This document shows positions 32,658-41,700 of a stretch of 64,000 nucleotides of DNA, in pieces (the stretch's first letter is position 1; every line of letters starts with the position of its first letter). Under the pieces are notes generated by a model, which worked only from the letters and a program-made list of their open reading frames with translations, was not told where the DNA came from and did no database searches. This DNA comes from Ruthenibacterium lactatiformans (GTDB lineage Bacteria > Bacillota > Clostridia > Oscillospirales > Ruminococcaceae): NCBI RefSeq assembly GCF_000949455.1, contig NZ_JXXK01000021.1, positions 1-64,000 of the forward strand. Reading direction: 5' to 3'. A program made the position numbers and the translations under genes.

Positions 32658-33245
32658 TTATTCTTTTTCATTTCGGCCGGCATGTATCCCAGCCAGCATC
32701 GTAAGGGCCACAACGGGCACGCTCGCCACAGCAGCAGCCGCACCGCGGCGCAAAGCCGGGCTATACAGCCACATGCTCAGCAGAGCGGCACCCAGAACCA
32801 CCGCACACACCACGGCCGTACGCAGCCGCAGCTTTCGCCGCAGTTCCAGTGTGTCCTCTTCATCCGGCATGATGCAAGGGGCCTTGCACCAAAGCGCCAG
32901 GCATCCCGCCGCCCACGCTACAAACAGCAGTGCAGCGCTCTTTGCGGCAACGGCCGCAAGCAACAGCCCCGCGCCCCATACGGCAATACTGGACAGCGCA
33001 CAGGAAAAAGGCGTTTTCGCATGCCATCCGCCTACTGTTTTCCGCAGCACCGTATAGACGGCAAGAAACACTGCGGACAATGGCAGTACGCCGAAAGCCC
33101 AAGAGACCGCCAGCACCACACCGTAGCTCAAAAGATTGGAAAGTATGGTCTGGATGCCGTATACCTGTACCTCCAACTCATCTTCGGTGATCACGCCCTT
33201 CTCCAGCAGGACCCCCGCAAACCAGTCAGCAAATCTGTCAATCAT
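32658..33245 (-). CDS. AgrB-like autoinducer peptide-processing membrane protease, 195 aa
   Basis: AgrB proteins cut and cyclise the AgrD prepeptide. About five or six hydrophobic segments are present, with the characteristic VLRKTVGGWHAKTPFSCALSS, where the His in GGWHA and the Cys in PFSC are the expected catalytic pair. Start 33245 overlaps the end of the sensor gene as ATGA. Last gene of the leftward regulator-sensor-processor operon; the agrD-like substrate gene lies across the divergent promoter at 35.4 kb. Confidence 0.85.
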   Translation of the reverse strand: MIDRFADWFAGVLLEKGVITEDELEVQVYGIQTILSNLLSYGVVLAVSWAFGVLPLSAVFLAVYTVLRKTVGGWHAKTPFSCALSSIAVWGAGLLLAAVAAKSAALLFVAWAAGCLALWCKAPCIMPDEEDTLELRRKLRLRTAVVCAVVLGAALLSMWLYSPALRRGAAAAVASVPVVALTMLAGIHAGRNEKE

Positions 33246-34600
33246 ACCAGCGCCTCTTTCGCGCTCTCCCATACAAACACCTGCTCCACCGGAGCGGCCG
33301 CGTCTATGGGCAGCAGCAAATCGACCACGAACCGCCCGGGCTGTGCCAAACGCAGGGAGTATACACCATCGTACTTCTGCACGGTTTTCTTAATCTGCCC
33401 CACGCCAAGGCCGTGGCCCGGCAGGTGTTTGGTGCTTTCATGGCTTTCCGCCTGCTCCTCGCGACCCGGTGCAACGGGATTTTCCATATGGATACTGCAA
33501 AAGAAATCGGATGGGCGCACCGTCAGCCGAATAAACCGTTCCGAATGGTTCTCCAGATACATATTCGCCTCAAAAGCATTGTCCCAAAGGTTGCCCAGCA
33601 GTGTACACAGGTCCACTGGATCGGTCTTCATTTTCGGCACCTCAAGGCGGAGGGATACACGAATGCCGTTTTCTCTTGCGGCAGGAAGTTTCGCGTTCAG
33701 AATGGAGTCCACAGCCAGATTCCCGGAGTTCACCATCGTCGAGCTCTCATTTGTTTTATCACGCAGCGCTTCAATATAGCCCAGTGCTTCATCGCCTCTG
33801 CCTGTCTGAATCATCTGTCCGATGACGGAAAGGTGATTGAAGAAATCATGCCGCCACCCCATCAGGGTCTTGTGCGTATCCAGCAGATTTTGATACTGCG
33901 TATCCTCCAGGCCCTTGAGCTTCAGCTCGGCTTCCTGCCGCGCCGCCATTGCCGTGTAGCGGGAAATCGAGACCGTCTGCCACAGGCACAGGATATTCAC
34001 CAGAAACAACAGAACCGCCACCAGCAGGAACAGGCCGTCGTTCACTCCCGGCACCATAAAATTCGGTTCCAAAAGCAGCATAATAACGCCGCTCACCGCT
34101 GGGATGAACACAGACAGCATCCAATTTCGCCAGGAAAGCGTGAGACGGAACGCCTTGCGTGTGACAAGCACCACGGCCGTGGCAATGAGCAGCCTCGTGG
34201 CAAGCGTATTGACCATGAAGAATGCCGACTGTTCCGAAAAATAAGTATACGGGTCGATCGTCGGAAAAAACATCAAAAGCGCGCTGCTGTATATGAAGTC
34301 GATTGAAAAAAAGAGTACCGAGCAAAATGCGGGCCAGAACAGGCGCATCATCACCGTTCCCCGAAAGAGCAAAAGCGAAAACGCGGCGTAGACGCACGTC
34401 ATCACACCAAGGCCTATCATCCCGGAGAGCCAGCAATTACAGGCGAACAGCACCGCCGCCAGCACGGGAAGGAACAGATAATAATACTTGGGCTGCCGGA
34501 GACGTGTCCGCATCATTTTCCGGAAAAGATACAGGATCAAAAAGCAGTCGAACACATCCACTAAATACTGCCATGTATTCCACAGGATATTCTCCATCAT
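33242..34600 (-). CDS. AgrC-like GHKL sensor histidine kinase, 452 aa
   Basis: About six N-terminal membrane segments (first ~220 residues) form the peptide-sensing domain, followed by a coiled helix with LMGWRHDFFNHLSVIGQM (phospho-His) and a GHKL ATPase domain (LCTLLGNLWDNAFEAN, GHGLGVGQIKK). This is the AgrC architecture. It overlaps the response-regulator gene by four bases (ATGA). Confidence 0.85.
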   Translation of the reverse strand: MMENILWNTWQYLVDVFDCFLILYLFRKMMRTRLRQPKYYYLFLPVLAAVLFACNCWLSGMIGLGVMTCVYAAFSLLLFRGTVMMRLFWPAFCSVLFFSIDFIYSSALLMFFPTIDPYTYFSEQSAFFMVNTLATRLLIATAVVLVTRKAFRLTLSWRNWMLSVFIPAVSGVIMLLLEPNFMVPGVNDGLFLLVAVLLFLVNILCLWQTVSISRYTAMAARQEAELKLKGLEDTQYQNLLDTHKTLMGWRHDFFNHLSVIGQMIQTGRGDEALGYIEALRDKTNESSTMVNSGNLAVDSILNAKLPAARENGIRVSLRLEVPKMKTDPVDLCTLLGNLWDNAFEANMYLENHSERFIRLTVRPSDFFCSIHMENPVAPGREEQAESHESTKHLPGHGLGVGQIKKTVQKYDGVYSLRLAQPGRFVVDLLLPIDAAAPVEQVFVWESAKEALV

Positions 34601-35301
34601 TGCCCTCCTCTCAGAGCAATCAGAGCGTCCTTGACGCTTTGAAAATAGGTCGTGCTTACCAGAATCTCCCTGCCGTCAACAAGTGTGATGCTATTCCGCC
34701 GCAGGCCCTTCACCGCATGAAGGTTGACGATATAGCCGCGATGACACTTTTTAAAATCCTCTGCCGGCAGGAGTTTTTCCATCTGCGCAAATGTGAGCGC
34801 ATAGCTTTGCGTTTTATCGTATGTATAAACGATGCTGCTGTGGTTGCTTGCCTCCACATACAGTATTTCTGTGAGGAAGTATCTGTCCTGCTGGGAAATA
34901 CCGCGCTGCAGCACGATGCTCCTGCGCTCTTTGAGACGGCAATTCCTGGCGATATAATCCATTGCAGCGTCGATGCGTTCCTGCTCCACGGGCTTGATGA
35001 TATAGTCCTGTGCGTGCACTGTATAGCCCTTGAGCGAAAGCTCCGGATGGTTCGTAACAAACACGATATCCGCCGAACAGCCCGCACCGCGCAGCTCCTG
35101 CGCAAAAGCGAATCCGTCCTTCCCGGGCAGTTCCACATCCAGAAAAACGGCATCGTATGTACGCAAATCCGCCGGCCCCACTTCCGCCACGCACTGCACA
35201 GCCGTGATGCTGACGCCTCCATGCCGGCTTCCCCAGCTTTGAACCTGCCGCCGCAGTCTTTCCAATTCATAATAATTATCTTCCGCAATGAACACCTGCA
35301 T
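34597..35301 (-). CDS. AgrA-like LytTR response regulator, 234 aa
   Basis: Receiver domain with acidic pocket at Glu7/Asp8 and phospho-acceptor Asp55 (AVFLDVELPG), followed by a LytTR DNA-binding domain (about residues 135-234: RYFLTEILYVEASNHSSIVYT ... FKKCHRGYIVNLHAVKGL). Start 35301 follows GGAGAGG by five bases. LytTR domains bind paired direct repeats; such a pair is present in the adjacent intergenic region. Confidence 0.9.
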   Translation of the reverse strand: MQVFIAEDNYYELERLRRQVQSWGSRHGGVSITAVQCVAEVGPADLRTYDAVFLDVELPGKDGFAFAQELRGAGCSADIVFVTNHPELSLKGYTVHAQDYIIKPVEQERIDAAMDYIARNCRLKERRSIVLQRGISQQDRYFLTEILYVEASNHSSIVYTYDKTQSYALTFAQMEKLLPAEDFKKCHRGYIVNLHAVKGLRRNSITLVDGREILVSTTYFQSVKDALIALRGGQ

Positions 35302-35329
35302 TGAGCCCTCTCCTACCAAAAATGATGAT

Positions 35330-35394
35330 TTCGCGCGTTTCAGACCGGGGTTCGCGCAGATTCCCTTGCGTCCGCAGCAGATTTGCGGTATATA
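35330..35394 (+). promoter_or_regulatory. agrD-like promoter with LytTR-type direct repeat
   Basis: Direct repeats TTCGCGCGT (35330-35338) and TTCGCGCAG (35351-35359), separated by 12 bp, match the 9-12-9 layout of AgrA/LytTR sites. Six bases further are -35 TTGCGT (35366-35371), 17 bp, -10 TATATA (35389-35394). Confidence 0.65.
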
Positions 35395-35451
35395 TCTCCT
35401 TATGGGATTCCCCGCAAACCATTCACCCAATCAAAAAACAGGAGGTACATC

Positions 35452-35583
35452 ATGAAAAAATGTGAAAAGGGATTCTTCAAAGCATGCTCCAAATTCATCG
35501 GCAAAGCCGCCAAGATCGGCGCCAATGATCGTTGCTATGGCCTGCATTATCAGCCCAAGAAGCCGGCCGCTCTGAAAAAATAA
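35452..35583 (+). CDS. AgrD-like cyclic autoinducer prepeptide, 43 aa
   Basis: N-terminal amphipathic leader (KGFFKACSKFIGKAAK), then ANDRCYGLHYQPKKPAALKK. The YQPKxPxxLKK tail is the conserved recognition segment of clostridial AgrD-type peptides, and Cys28 would close a thiolactone; the ring is probably CYGLH or CYGLHY. GGAGG lies six bases before the ATG, and a terminator follows. Divergent to the agrA-like gene rather than beside agrB, which is unusual. Confidence 0.75.
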   Translation: MKKCEKGFFKACSKFIGKAAKIGANDRCYGLHYQPKKPAALKK

Positions 35584-35599
35584 TCCGGCCACCCAGTCC

Positions 35600-35634
35600 A
35601 AAGCAGTGCAGGCATCTGTCTGCACTGCTTTTTT
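35600..35634 (+). terminator. Terminator of agrD-like gene
   Basis: AGCAGTGCAG (35602-35611) pairs with CTGCACTGCT (35620-35629) followed by a T-run. Confidence 0.85.
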
Positions 35635-35769
35635 GCTGTCCTCCCGTTATGGAAAAACAGCAGCAACCGTTCCTATCTCCTGTCCGCGCCCTATCATTTT
35701 ACCCTGATTTCCAGATTTCGGCAACATATTCCCAAAAGCCGTAGAAACAAGCACAAATAGCGTGGGACG

Positions 35770-36309
35770 TTAACCGATATGCAAAACGCGAAACGGCCCG
35801 TCATTTTCCTGCTCTTCACCAGCCTGGCCCAACGTAGAGTAGAAGTTTCCATTTTCCCCCAGGCTGCCGGAGCTCCAGCGCACAGTGCAGCCGGGACGGT
35901 ACGCCCCACCCTGTGCATCCACAAATGTGTATGAAGAATGGGTTTCTATGACTTTGCCGGATGTTCCGTCCGAGTGTTCCGTCCGGACAACAAGCCACAC
36001 TTTCGCATCTGCTGCCGGCGCTTCATCAGACGGAAAAGTCTCCCGCAAAAACGGCCCCAAATCGAATGTCCAAACAACCTCCCTACGCATCTTTGAGCCG
36101 TCGGATGCAGTTTCTTGTGTACGGGATATCCACACGGCTTCCTCGTCCCACAGGACCCAATTCCACGCCTCGCCGCTCAGCGGGTCCAAAGCAGTTACCC
36201 TCGCCACTGGCCGTGTGCACTCGTGTCCGGCTGCATGCACCGAAAACGGTGCGGGCAAAAAAGCCAGTACAATTACAAGCCCCAGCAGAGCCAAGCCTGT
36301 CCTTTTCAT
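35770..36309 (-). CDS. Secreted protein of unknown function, 179 aa
   Basis: Signal peptide MKRTGLALLGLVIVLAFLP with a likely cut near VHA-AG. The mature part is rich in Trp, Ser and acidic residues and ends with a beta-rich region (GCTVRWSSGSLGENGNFYS). No known domain. Start behind GGGAGG. Being next to agrD it might be an output of that system, but no LytTR pair was found upstream, so this is only a suggestion. Confidence 0.65.
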   Translation of the reverse strand: MKRTGLALLGLVIVLAFLPAPFSVHAAGHECTRPVARVTALDPLSGEAWNWVLWDEEAVWISRTQETASDGSKMRREVVWTFDLGPFLRETFPSDEAPAADAKVWLVVRTEHSDGTSGKVIETHSSYTFVDAQGGAYRPGCTVRWSSGSLGENGNFYSTLGQAGEEQENDGPFRVLHIG

Positions 36310-36493
36310 ATCGAACCTCCCTGTTTGCACCTCGCAGCGCAAAACACGCATACCGCCGCTCTTCCTGAAAAAATCATAGTCTTGCCCGGGCCGGGACACA
36401 AGTCTCCCCGCGTGAAAGCCCCAAGCAGAAGCGTGAAAACAGGTAATTGTGTTTCTCCGCCGGATGTCTTTTCCTTTTGCGCATAAACATTTC

Positions 36494-36523
36494 TTCGACA
36501 AAATAAGAATACTGTGATATACT
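36494..36523 (+). promoter_or_regulatory. Promoter of CmpB-like gene, with Spo0A-box-like -35
   Basis: Extended -10 TGATATACT (TATACT 36518-36523) and TTCGAC (36494-36499) 18 bp upstream. TTCGACA is also the complement of TGTCGAA, the Spo0A box core. Confidence 0.5.
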
Positions 36524-36555
36524 GCTTTTATTGCGTAAAAGAGGAGGAACCGACC

Positions 36556-37344
36556 GTGACAACACAAGAACGATTTGCTCGCCGCCGCAAAAAGCTGGAA
36601 GAAAAGCTGACCCGGCTGGATCTTCAGGAGGCGCGCACTCTCCAACGGGAACAGGCGCACGACGAACAGATCGCACGCGACCTGGCCGGGGTTCCCGGCC
36701 ATTTTGCCCACGGCCTTAATTTTTATAAGCTGTTCTGGGTGTTTTTTCTTTGCTGTTTCCTGGGAGTGGTCATCGAGACTATTTTTTGCTGGATCGCCTC
36801 CGGCAGGCTTTCACAGCGCACCGGCCTCGTGTGGGGGCCTTTCAATCTGATCTACGGCATCGGCGCGGTGCTGCTCACCGTCTGCCTGCATCCGTTCATC
36901 GGAAAAAGCGACCGCTGGATCTTCATCGGCGGTTCCATCATCGGAGGCGCCTTCGAGTATTTCTGCAGCTGGCTGCAGGAAACCGTGCTGGGCACCGTGA
37001 GTTGGGACTATACCGGGTATCCTTTCAACCTGAACGGACGCATCAATCTGCTGTATTGCCTGTTCTGGGGCGCACTGGCGCTGGTATGGGTGAAAGAGGT
37101 ATTTCCACGGCTGAACGGCTTTATCGAACGGCGCGTTTCCAAAACCTACGGTGTCGTCATCAGTTGGGTGCTCATCGCATTTATGCTTGCGAACTCTCTT
37201 GTAAGCGGCGCGGCGGTGCTGCGCCAGAGCCAGCGTTATGAAGGCGTCCCCGCAACGCACGCCTGGCAGCAGGTGCTGGACGACCGTTTCCCCGACAGCC
37301 GCCTCGCTAAGATCTATCCCAGTATGGTGCGCGTGGAAGAATAA
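36556..37344 (+). CDS. CmpB-family putative ABC-transporter-type membrane protein, 262 aa
   Basis: A basic helical N-terminus (~60 residues, RRRKKLEEKLTRLDLQEARTLQRE) is followed by four or five membrane helices. FFLCCFLGVVIETIFCWIAS, RTGLVWGPFNLIYGIGAVLLT and FEYFCSWLQE match the PF06541 family, named CmpB-like putative ABC permease although an ATPase partner is not known. GTG start eight bases after GAGGAGG. Function uncertain. Confidence 0.8.
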   Translation: MTTQERFARRRKKLEEKLTRLDLQEARTLQREQAHDEQIARDLAGVPGHFAHGLNFYKLFWVFFLCCFLGVVIETIFCWIASGRLSQRTGLVWGPFNLIYGIGAVLLTVCLHPFIGKSDRWIFIGGSIIGGAFEYFCSWLQETVLGTVSWDYTGYPFNLNGRINLLYCLFWGALALVWVKEVFPRLNGFIERRVSKTYGVVISWVLIAFMLANSLVSGAAVLRQSQRYEGVPATHAWQQVLDDRFPDSRLAKIYPSMVRVEE

Positions 37345-37376
37345 AAGACACGACTGCCGCACCCCTCAAAAAGCCA

Positions 37377-37414
37377 AAAGAGCGCCGTGCTTTCGCAAAA
37401 GCACGGCGCTCTTT
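37377..37414. repeat. Hairpin repeat copy 1
   Basis: A 17-bp perfect stem (37377-37393 with 37398-37414) with CGCA loop, then a short T3 run. Its core is repeated almost exactly at 37588-37626. Probably the terminator of the CmpB-like gene. Confidence 0.75.
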
Positions 37415-37415
37415 C

Positions 37416-37450
37416 AGCTTGTCGAAAAAGCGCTGCTTTTTCGACAAGCT
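37416..37450. repeat. Perfect 16-bp inverted repeat with Spo0A-box-like arms
   Basis: 37416-37431 and 37435-37450 pair perfectly around a GCT loop; the arms read AGCTTGTCGAAAAAGC and its complement, each containing TGTCGAA. Follows copy 1 of the hairpin repeat directly. Confidence 0.65.
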
Positions 37451-37507
37451 GCCTACGAACAGGGCCTGCGGCCCCGTTCGCCGCGCACGGCGCGGAGTTA
37501 TTTTAAA

Positions 37508-37536
37508 TGAAAAAGGGGTTCACCACCCCTTTTTCA
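37508..37536. repeat. 12-bp inverted repeat
   Basis: TGAAAAAGGGGT (37508-37519) and ACCCCTTTTTCA (37525-37536) with a five-base loop. A T-rich region follows. Confidence 0.6.
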
Positions 37537-37587
37537 AGCTTTTTCCCCAGACGCTTCTTTCACTTCCTTGCCTTTTTCGTCCGTCTG

Positions 37588-37626
37588 AGAGCGCCGTGCT
37601 TTCGCAAAAGCACGGCGCTCTTTTTT
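37588..37626. repeat. Hairpin repeat copy 2
   Basis: 15-bp stem (37588-37602 with 37607-37621), CGCA loop, T6 run. Nearly identical to copy 1 about 210 bases away. Placed at the 3' end of the leftward YdcF gene and can act as a terminator for both directions. Confidence 0.75.
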
Positions 37627-37628
37627 CT

Positions 37629-38615
37629 TTACAGCATTCTTGCAAACCAGGCCAGAAGAGCAAGCCCGCCCCATAGGGTAAGAGACAGAGCAAATACAAC
37701 AGCCGCAATGGTCAGATACCGCTTTTTGTTCATGACCACGTAAGCGATGTATTCCCGCAAAAGAGCGTTGGGCAGATAATAGCCTGCCGTCCTGCCGCCC
37801 ACACCGTCACAGGAAAAGCCGGCCCGTCCGGCGTACAGCCCCGCCCGCAGCAGATGGTAATCGCTTGTCGCATAGATACAGCAGTACGGCTTGCCCTCGC
37901 TGTGCGCCTCGGCCACGCGCTTGGAATATAAAAAATTTTCCTTCGTGTTCTTCGACTGTGTTTCCGTCAGCACAAGCTCCGCCGGATAACCTTTTTCCAT
38001 TGCGTACTCCCGCATGGCTTCAGCCTCGGGACGCGGCTCATCCGCCCCCTGTCCTCCGGACATTATCAGGCAAGGCTCACGCCCCGTTTTTCTTTTTTGC
38101 CGCGCCGCATACCGCAGCGCCGCATCTACGCGCCCGGCCAGCAGCGGAGGCACCTTGCCGTCTATCAGCCCGCTGCCCAATACAACGATATAATCCACTC
38201 TTTTACGCGGCGGGAACCACTTTCCCACATAGAACGCCGTCAGAAACACCAGGCTGTGCAAAGCGAAAAAGACCGCCGTCCCCAGAAGCGCCATCCACAG
38301 CGGATACAGCCAGGGAAACAATCCGCTTTTGCCCAAAACCCACGGAAGCGCCATAAGCGCAAGGATCGCCAGAGCAAGGATCAGCGTCAGCATGTGCTTG
38401 AGGCTCGGCCGTTCCCGCTTGAGCATCTGCACCGTATTCCAGAGCAAAAGCCCCAGCAGGATATAAACGCCGAACAACAGCAAAAACGCAAACACAAGCG
38501 CCGCACAGACAAGAAACAGGAACGACGCGGCGCTGTCGGGATATGCCAATGCCGCCAGCAGCGCGCACACGCCCAGCGTCACAAGAAACATGTCGAACCA
38601 GAAGCCGGCTGCCAT
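37629..38615 (-). CDS. YdcF-family membrane protein, 328 aa
   Basis: Four or five hydrophobic helices (first ~150 residues), then a soluble DUF218/YdcF domain: VDYIVVLGSGLIDGKVPPLL, LIMSGGQGADEPRPEAEAM, LTETQSKNTKENFLYSK, YATSDYHLLRAGLYA. The DUF218 family (SanA, ElyC) has links to envelope and undecaprenyl-carrier metabolism. ATG at 38615 has no good ribosome site; the stronger site belongs to a 40-codon gene that overlaps it in another frame, so coupling or a frameshift is possible. Confidence 0.8.
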   Translation of the reverse strand: MAAGFWFDMFLVTLGVCALLAALAYPDSAASFLFLVCAALVFAFLLLFGVYILLGLLLWNTVQMLKRERPSLKHMLTLILALAILALMALPWVLGKSGLFPWLYPLWMALLGTAVFFALHSLVFLTAFYVGKWFPPRKRVDYIVVLGSGLIDGKVPPLLAGRVDAALRYAARQKRKTGREPCLIMSGGQGADEPRPEAEAMREYAMEKGYPAELVLTETQSKNTKENFLYSKRVAEAHSEGKPYCCIYATSDYHLLRAGLYAGRAGFSCDGVGGRTAGYYLPNALLREYIAYVVMNKKRYLTIAAVVFALSLTLWGGLALLAWFARML

Positions 38616-38701
38616 ACCCGTGTGTTTTTTCGTTTTACCGCCCAAAACAAAGCAAACACTGCGGGCGGCAGCAGCGCTATCGTGAACAAATAATGCGTCA
38701 T
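38579..38701 (-). CDS. Short ORF overlapping YdcF start, 40 aa
   Basis: ATG at 38701 follows GGGGAGAGGACT. The product begins MTHYLFTIALLPPAVFALFW, a membrane helix that looks like the missing first helix of the YdcF protein in another frame. It may be a translated leader or the true N-terminus of YdcF separated by a frameshift. Confidence 0.4.
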   Translation of the reverse strand: MTHYLFTIALLPPAVFALFWAVKRKNTRVWQPASGSTCFL

Positions 38702-38740
38702 AGTCCTCTCCCCGCGCATTTTGACGACAGTGCGGCGCGC

Positions 38741-41700
38741 TCAAAAAAACGTCACCTGGCTGGATTTTGGCAAGTCTCCCAGCGCGCCGATGTCCGCCAA
38801 CGTATCCATGATGGTATTGGAAACGATACCGTATTCCATATGCCTTTCGTTCTTGGCCGTAGCGCAAATAGCATTGCACGCACTTTGCAGATCCTCGGCG
38901 GAAATATACTGTTGGCCTTCCAGGGTAGCCTTTTCCAGCGTGTTCGCCGCCGCGTCTCCCAGCCCCTTCAGCGCCATAAAAGGCAGGCGGATCTTACCAT
39001 CCTCCACCGTATAGGTCTTGGCGCGGCTTTTCCCGATGCGGATGGGCAGAAATTCGTAGCCGCGCTGCAGCATCTCGTTTACCATCTGGAGCGAAGCAAG
39101 GATGTCCTCGTCCTTGGCTTTCTTTTCTTCTTTCAGGCGGGCATTTACTTCTTTCAAATGCTGTTTCGCTACTTTTATACCGCCCACCGCGGCATCATAG
39201 TCGATATCGTCGCCGCGCACCGTGAAGTGTGTGGCGTAAAATTCCAGCGGATGATACACCTTGAACCACATCAGGCGGATGGCCGCGATCAGATACGCCA
39301 CGGCATGCGCCTTCGGGAACATGTACTTGATTTTCTTGCAGCTGTCCAAATACCATTCAGGCACATCGTGGGCGCGCAGCATATCCTCCACGCCCTCCGG
39401 GAAACCGCCCTTCGCCACCTTGCCCTTTCGCGTCAGCTCCATGATGGTAAACGCCTGCTTCGGCTCCACACCCTTATGAAGCAGGTATGTCATGATACTG
39501 TCGCGGGTACCGATCACCTCGGAAATGGTACACACGCCGTCCTTGATCAGGTCCTGCGCGTTGCCGTTCCACACGTCGGTGCCGTGGGACAGGCCGGATA
39601 TCTGAATCAGGTCGCCAAAGCTCTTGGGCTGTGCTTCGATGAGCATGTTGCGCACAAAATTCGTGCCAAGCTCCGGGATGCCGAAGGTTCCCGTCAGGCT
39701 GTCGATATCCTCCGGCTTCACACCCAGCGCCTCTGTGGAGACCAGCAGCGAGATGACCTTAGGGTCATTCATGGGCACCGAATCCATCTTGATACCGGTC
39801 ATATCCTCCAGATGCTTGTACATCGTGGGCACATCGTGCCCCAGCTCGTCCAGCTTGAGTATGGTATCGTGCAGGTATTTGAACTCGAAATGCGTAGTGA
39901 TCATGCCCTTTTCCTTGTCGTCTGCCGGATGCTGGATGGGGCAGAAATCAAACACGTCATAATTGCTGGGCACAACGACCATGCCGCCCGGATGCTGGCC
40001 GGTGGTGCGCTTGACGCCTACGCATCCCTGTACCAGCCGGTTCTCCTCCGCATGGTTTACGATGCGCCCGCGCTCCTCCAGGTACTTTTTCACATAGCCG
40101 TAGGCCGTTTTATCCTGCAGGCCGGAGATCGTGCCCGCCTTGAACACATGGTCGTGGCCGAACAGGTCCTCCGTATAGCGGTGAATCCGGCCCTGCACCT
40201 CGCCGGAAAAGTTCAGGTCGATATCCGGTTCCTTATCGCCGTCAAAGCCCAGGAAGGTCTCAAACGGGATGTCATGGCCGTCCACGATGAGCTTTTCGCC
40301 GCACTGGGGACAAACACGGTCCGGCAGGTCGAAGCCGTCCGCCACCGAGCCGTCGGTGTAAAATTCGCTCCATTTGCATTTGGGACACAGGTAGTGGGGC
40401 GGCAGGCTGTTCACCTCGGAGATGCCCGAAAAGTGCGCCACGGCCGAAGAACCGACGGAGCCGCGGGAGCCGACCAGATAACCGTACTCTTCGCTTTTCA
40501 GCACCAGCTTCTGGGCGATGACATACAGCACTGCGAAGCCGTGCTTGATGATGGAATCCAGCTCGCGCGTAAGACGCTTTTCCACAAGCTCGGGCAGCGG
40601 GTCGCCGTAGCGTTCCCGCGCGTTGCGCATGGTATCCTCCCGCAGGGATTCATCCGCGCCCTCGATGGTGGGCGTATACAGTCCTTTGGGGATGGCACGC
40701 ACGTCGCCGTCCACCATATCCGCGATACGGTTTGGGTTCGTGATGACGATTTCCCGCGCCTTCTCCGGAGAAAGATAGCTGAACTGCTTGAGCATATCAT
40801 CTGTGGTACGGAAGTACAGCGGAGCCTGATTATCGGCATCCTTGAAGCCGTTGCCCGCCTGCAGCACCGCGCGGTAGATGGCGTCCTCCGGCTCCATAAA
40901 ATGCACGTCGCCCGTGGCCACCACCATTTTGCCCAACGCTTCGCCCAGACGGATAACCGTCTTGTTGAATTCCTGAATCTGCTCGATGCTGTCCACCATG
41001 TGCTCCCGCAGCATGTATTCGTTGTTGCCCAGCGGCTGCACCTCAAGAAAATCGTAATAAGCGGCGATATTTTTCAGCTCATCAAAGCTTCGCCCCTCCA
41101 CGATCGCCCTGTAAAGTTCTCCCGCTTCACAGGCAGAGCCGATGATAAGGCCCTCACGGTATTTGTTCAAAAGGCTGCGCGGCACACGCGGAACCTTGAA
41201 AAAATAATCCATATGCGCGGCCGAAATGATACGGTACAGATTTTTCAAACCCGCCGCATTGCGTACCAGAATGATGAGGTGAAAATTCTTCTTTGCCAGC
41301 TCACGCGTGCCGCCAAGACCTGTGTTCACATTCTCCAGCGCCGTTACGCCGCGCAGAGCAAGATCCTCGATCATCTTCACGTAGATCTGCGCCAGCGCCT
41401 TCGCGTCGTCACAGGCGCGATGGTGCTGAAACGGCGGGATCTCAAGATATTTACCGATGGTATCCAGCTTGTAATTGCGCAGTCCAAGATAGAGTGCCTG
41501 CGCCAGCGGCAATGTGTCGATGTAGGTGTTGCCGAACGGCACGCCGTACCGCTCCGCACACGCCTTTAAGAAGCGAATGTCAAAGCCATGGGCATTGTGC
41601 GCGATGAGCACACGGCCGTCCACAAATTCCAGAAACGCCCGCAGCGCCTCCTCCTGCCCCGGTGCGTCGGCCACCATTTCGTCGGTGATATTGGTGATCT

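Noticed and set aside
37507..37743. 78-codon rightward frame starting MKKGFTTPFSS
   Set aside because: It is made almost wholly of the hairpin repeats and runs into the ydcF gene on the other strand; not a credible protein.
38543..41569. 1008-codon rightward open frame opposite polC and ydcF
   Set aside because: Shadow of the PolC reading frame; no domain, ribosome site or promoter. The same holds for long antisense frames opposite ruvAB and typA.
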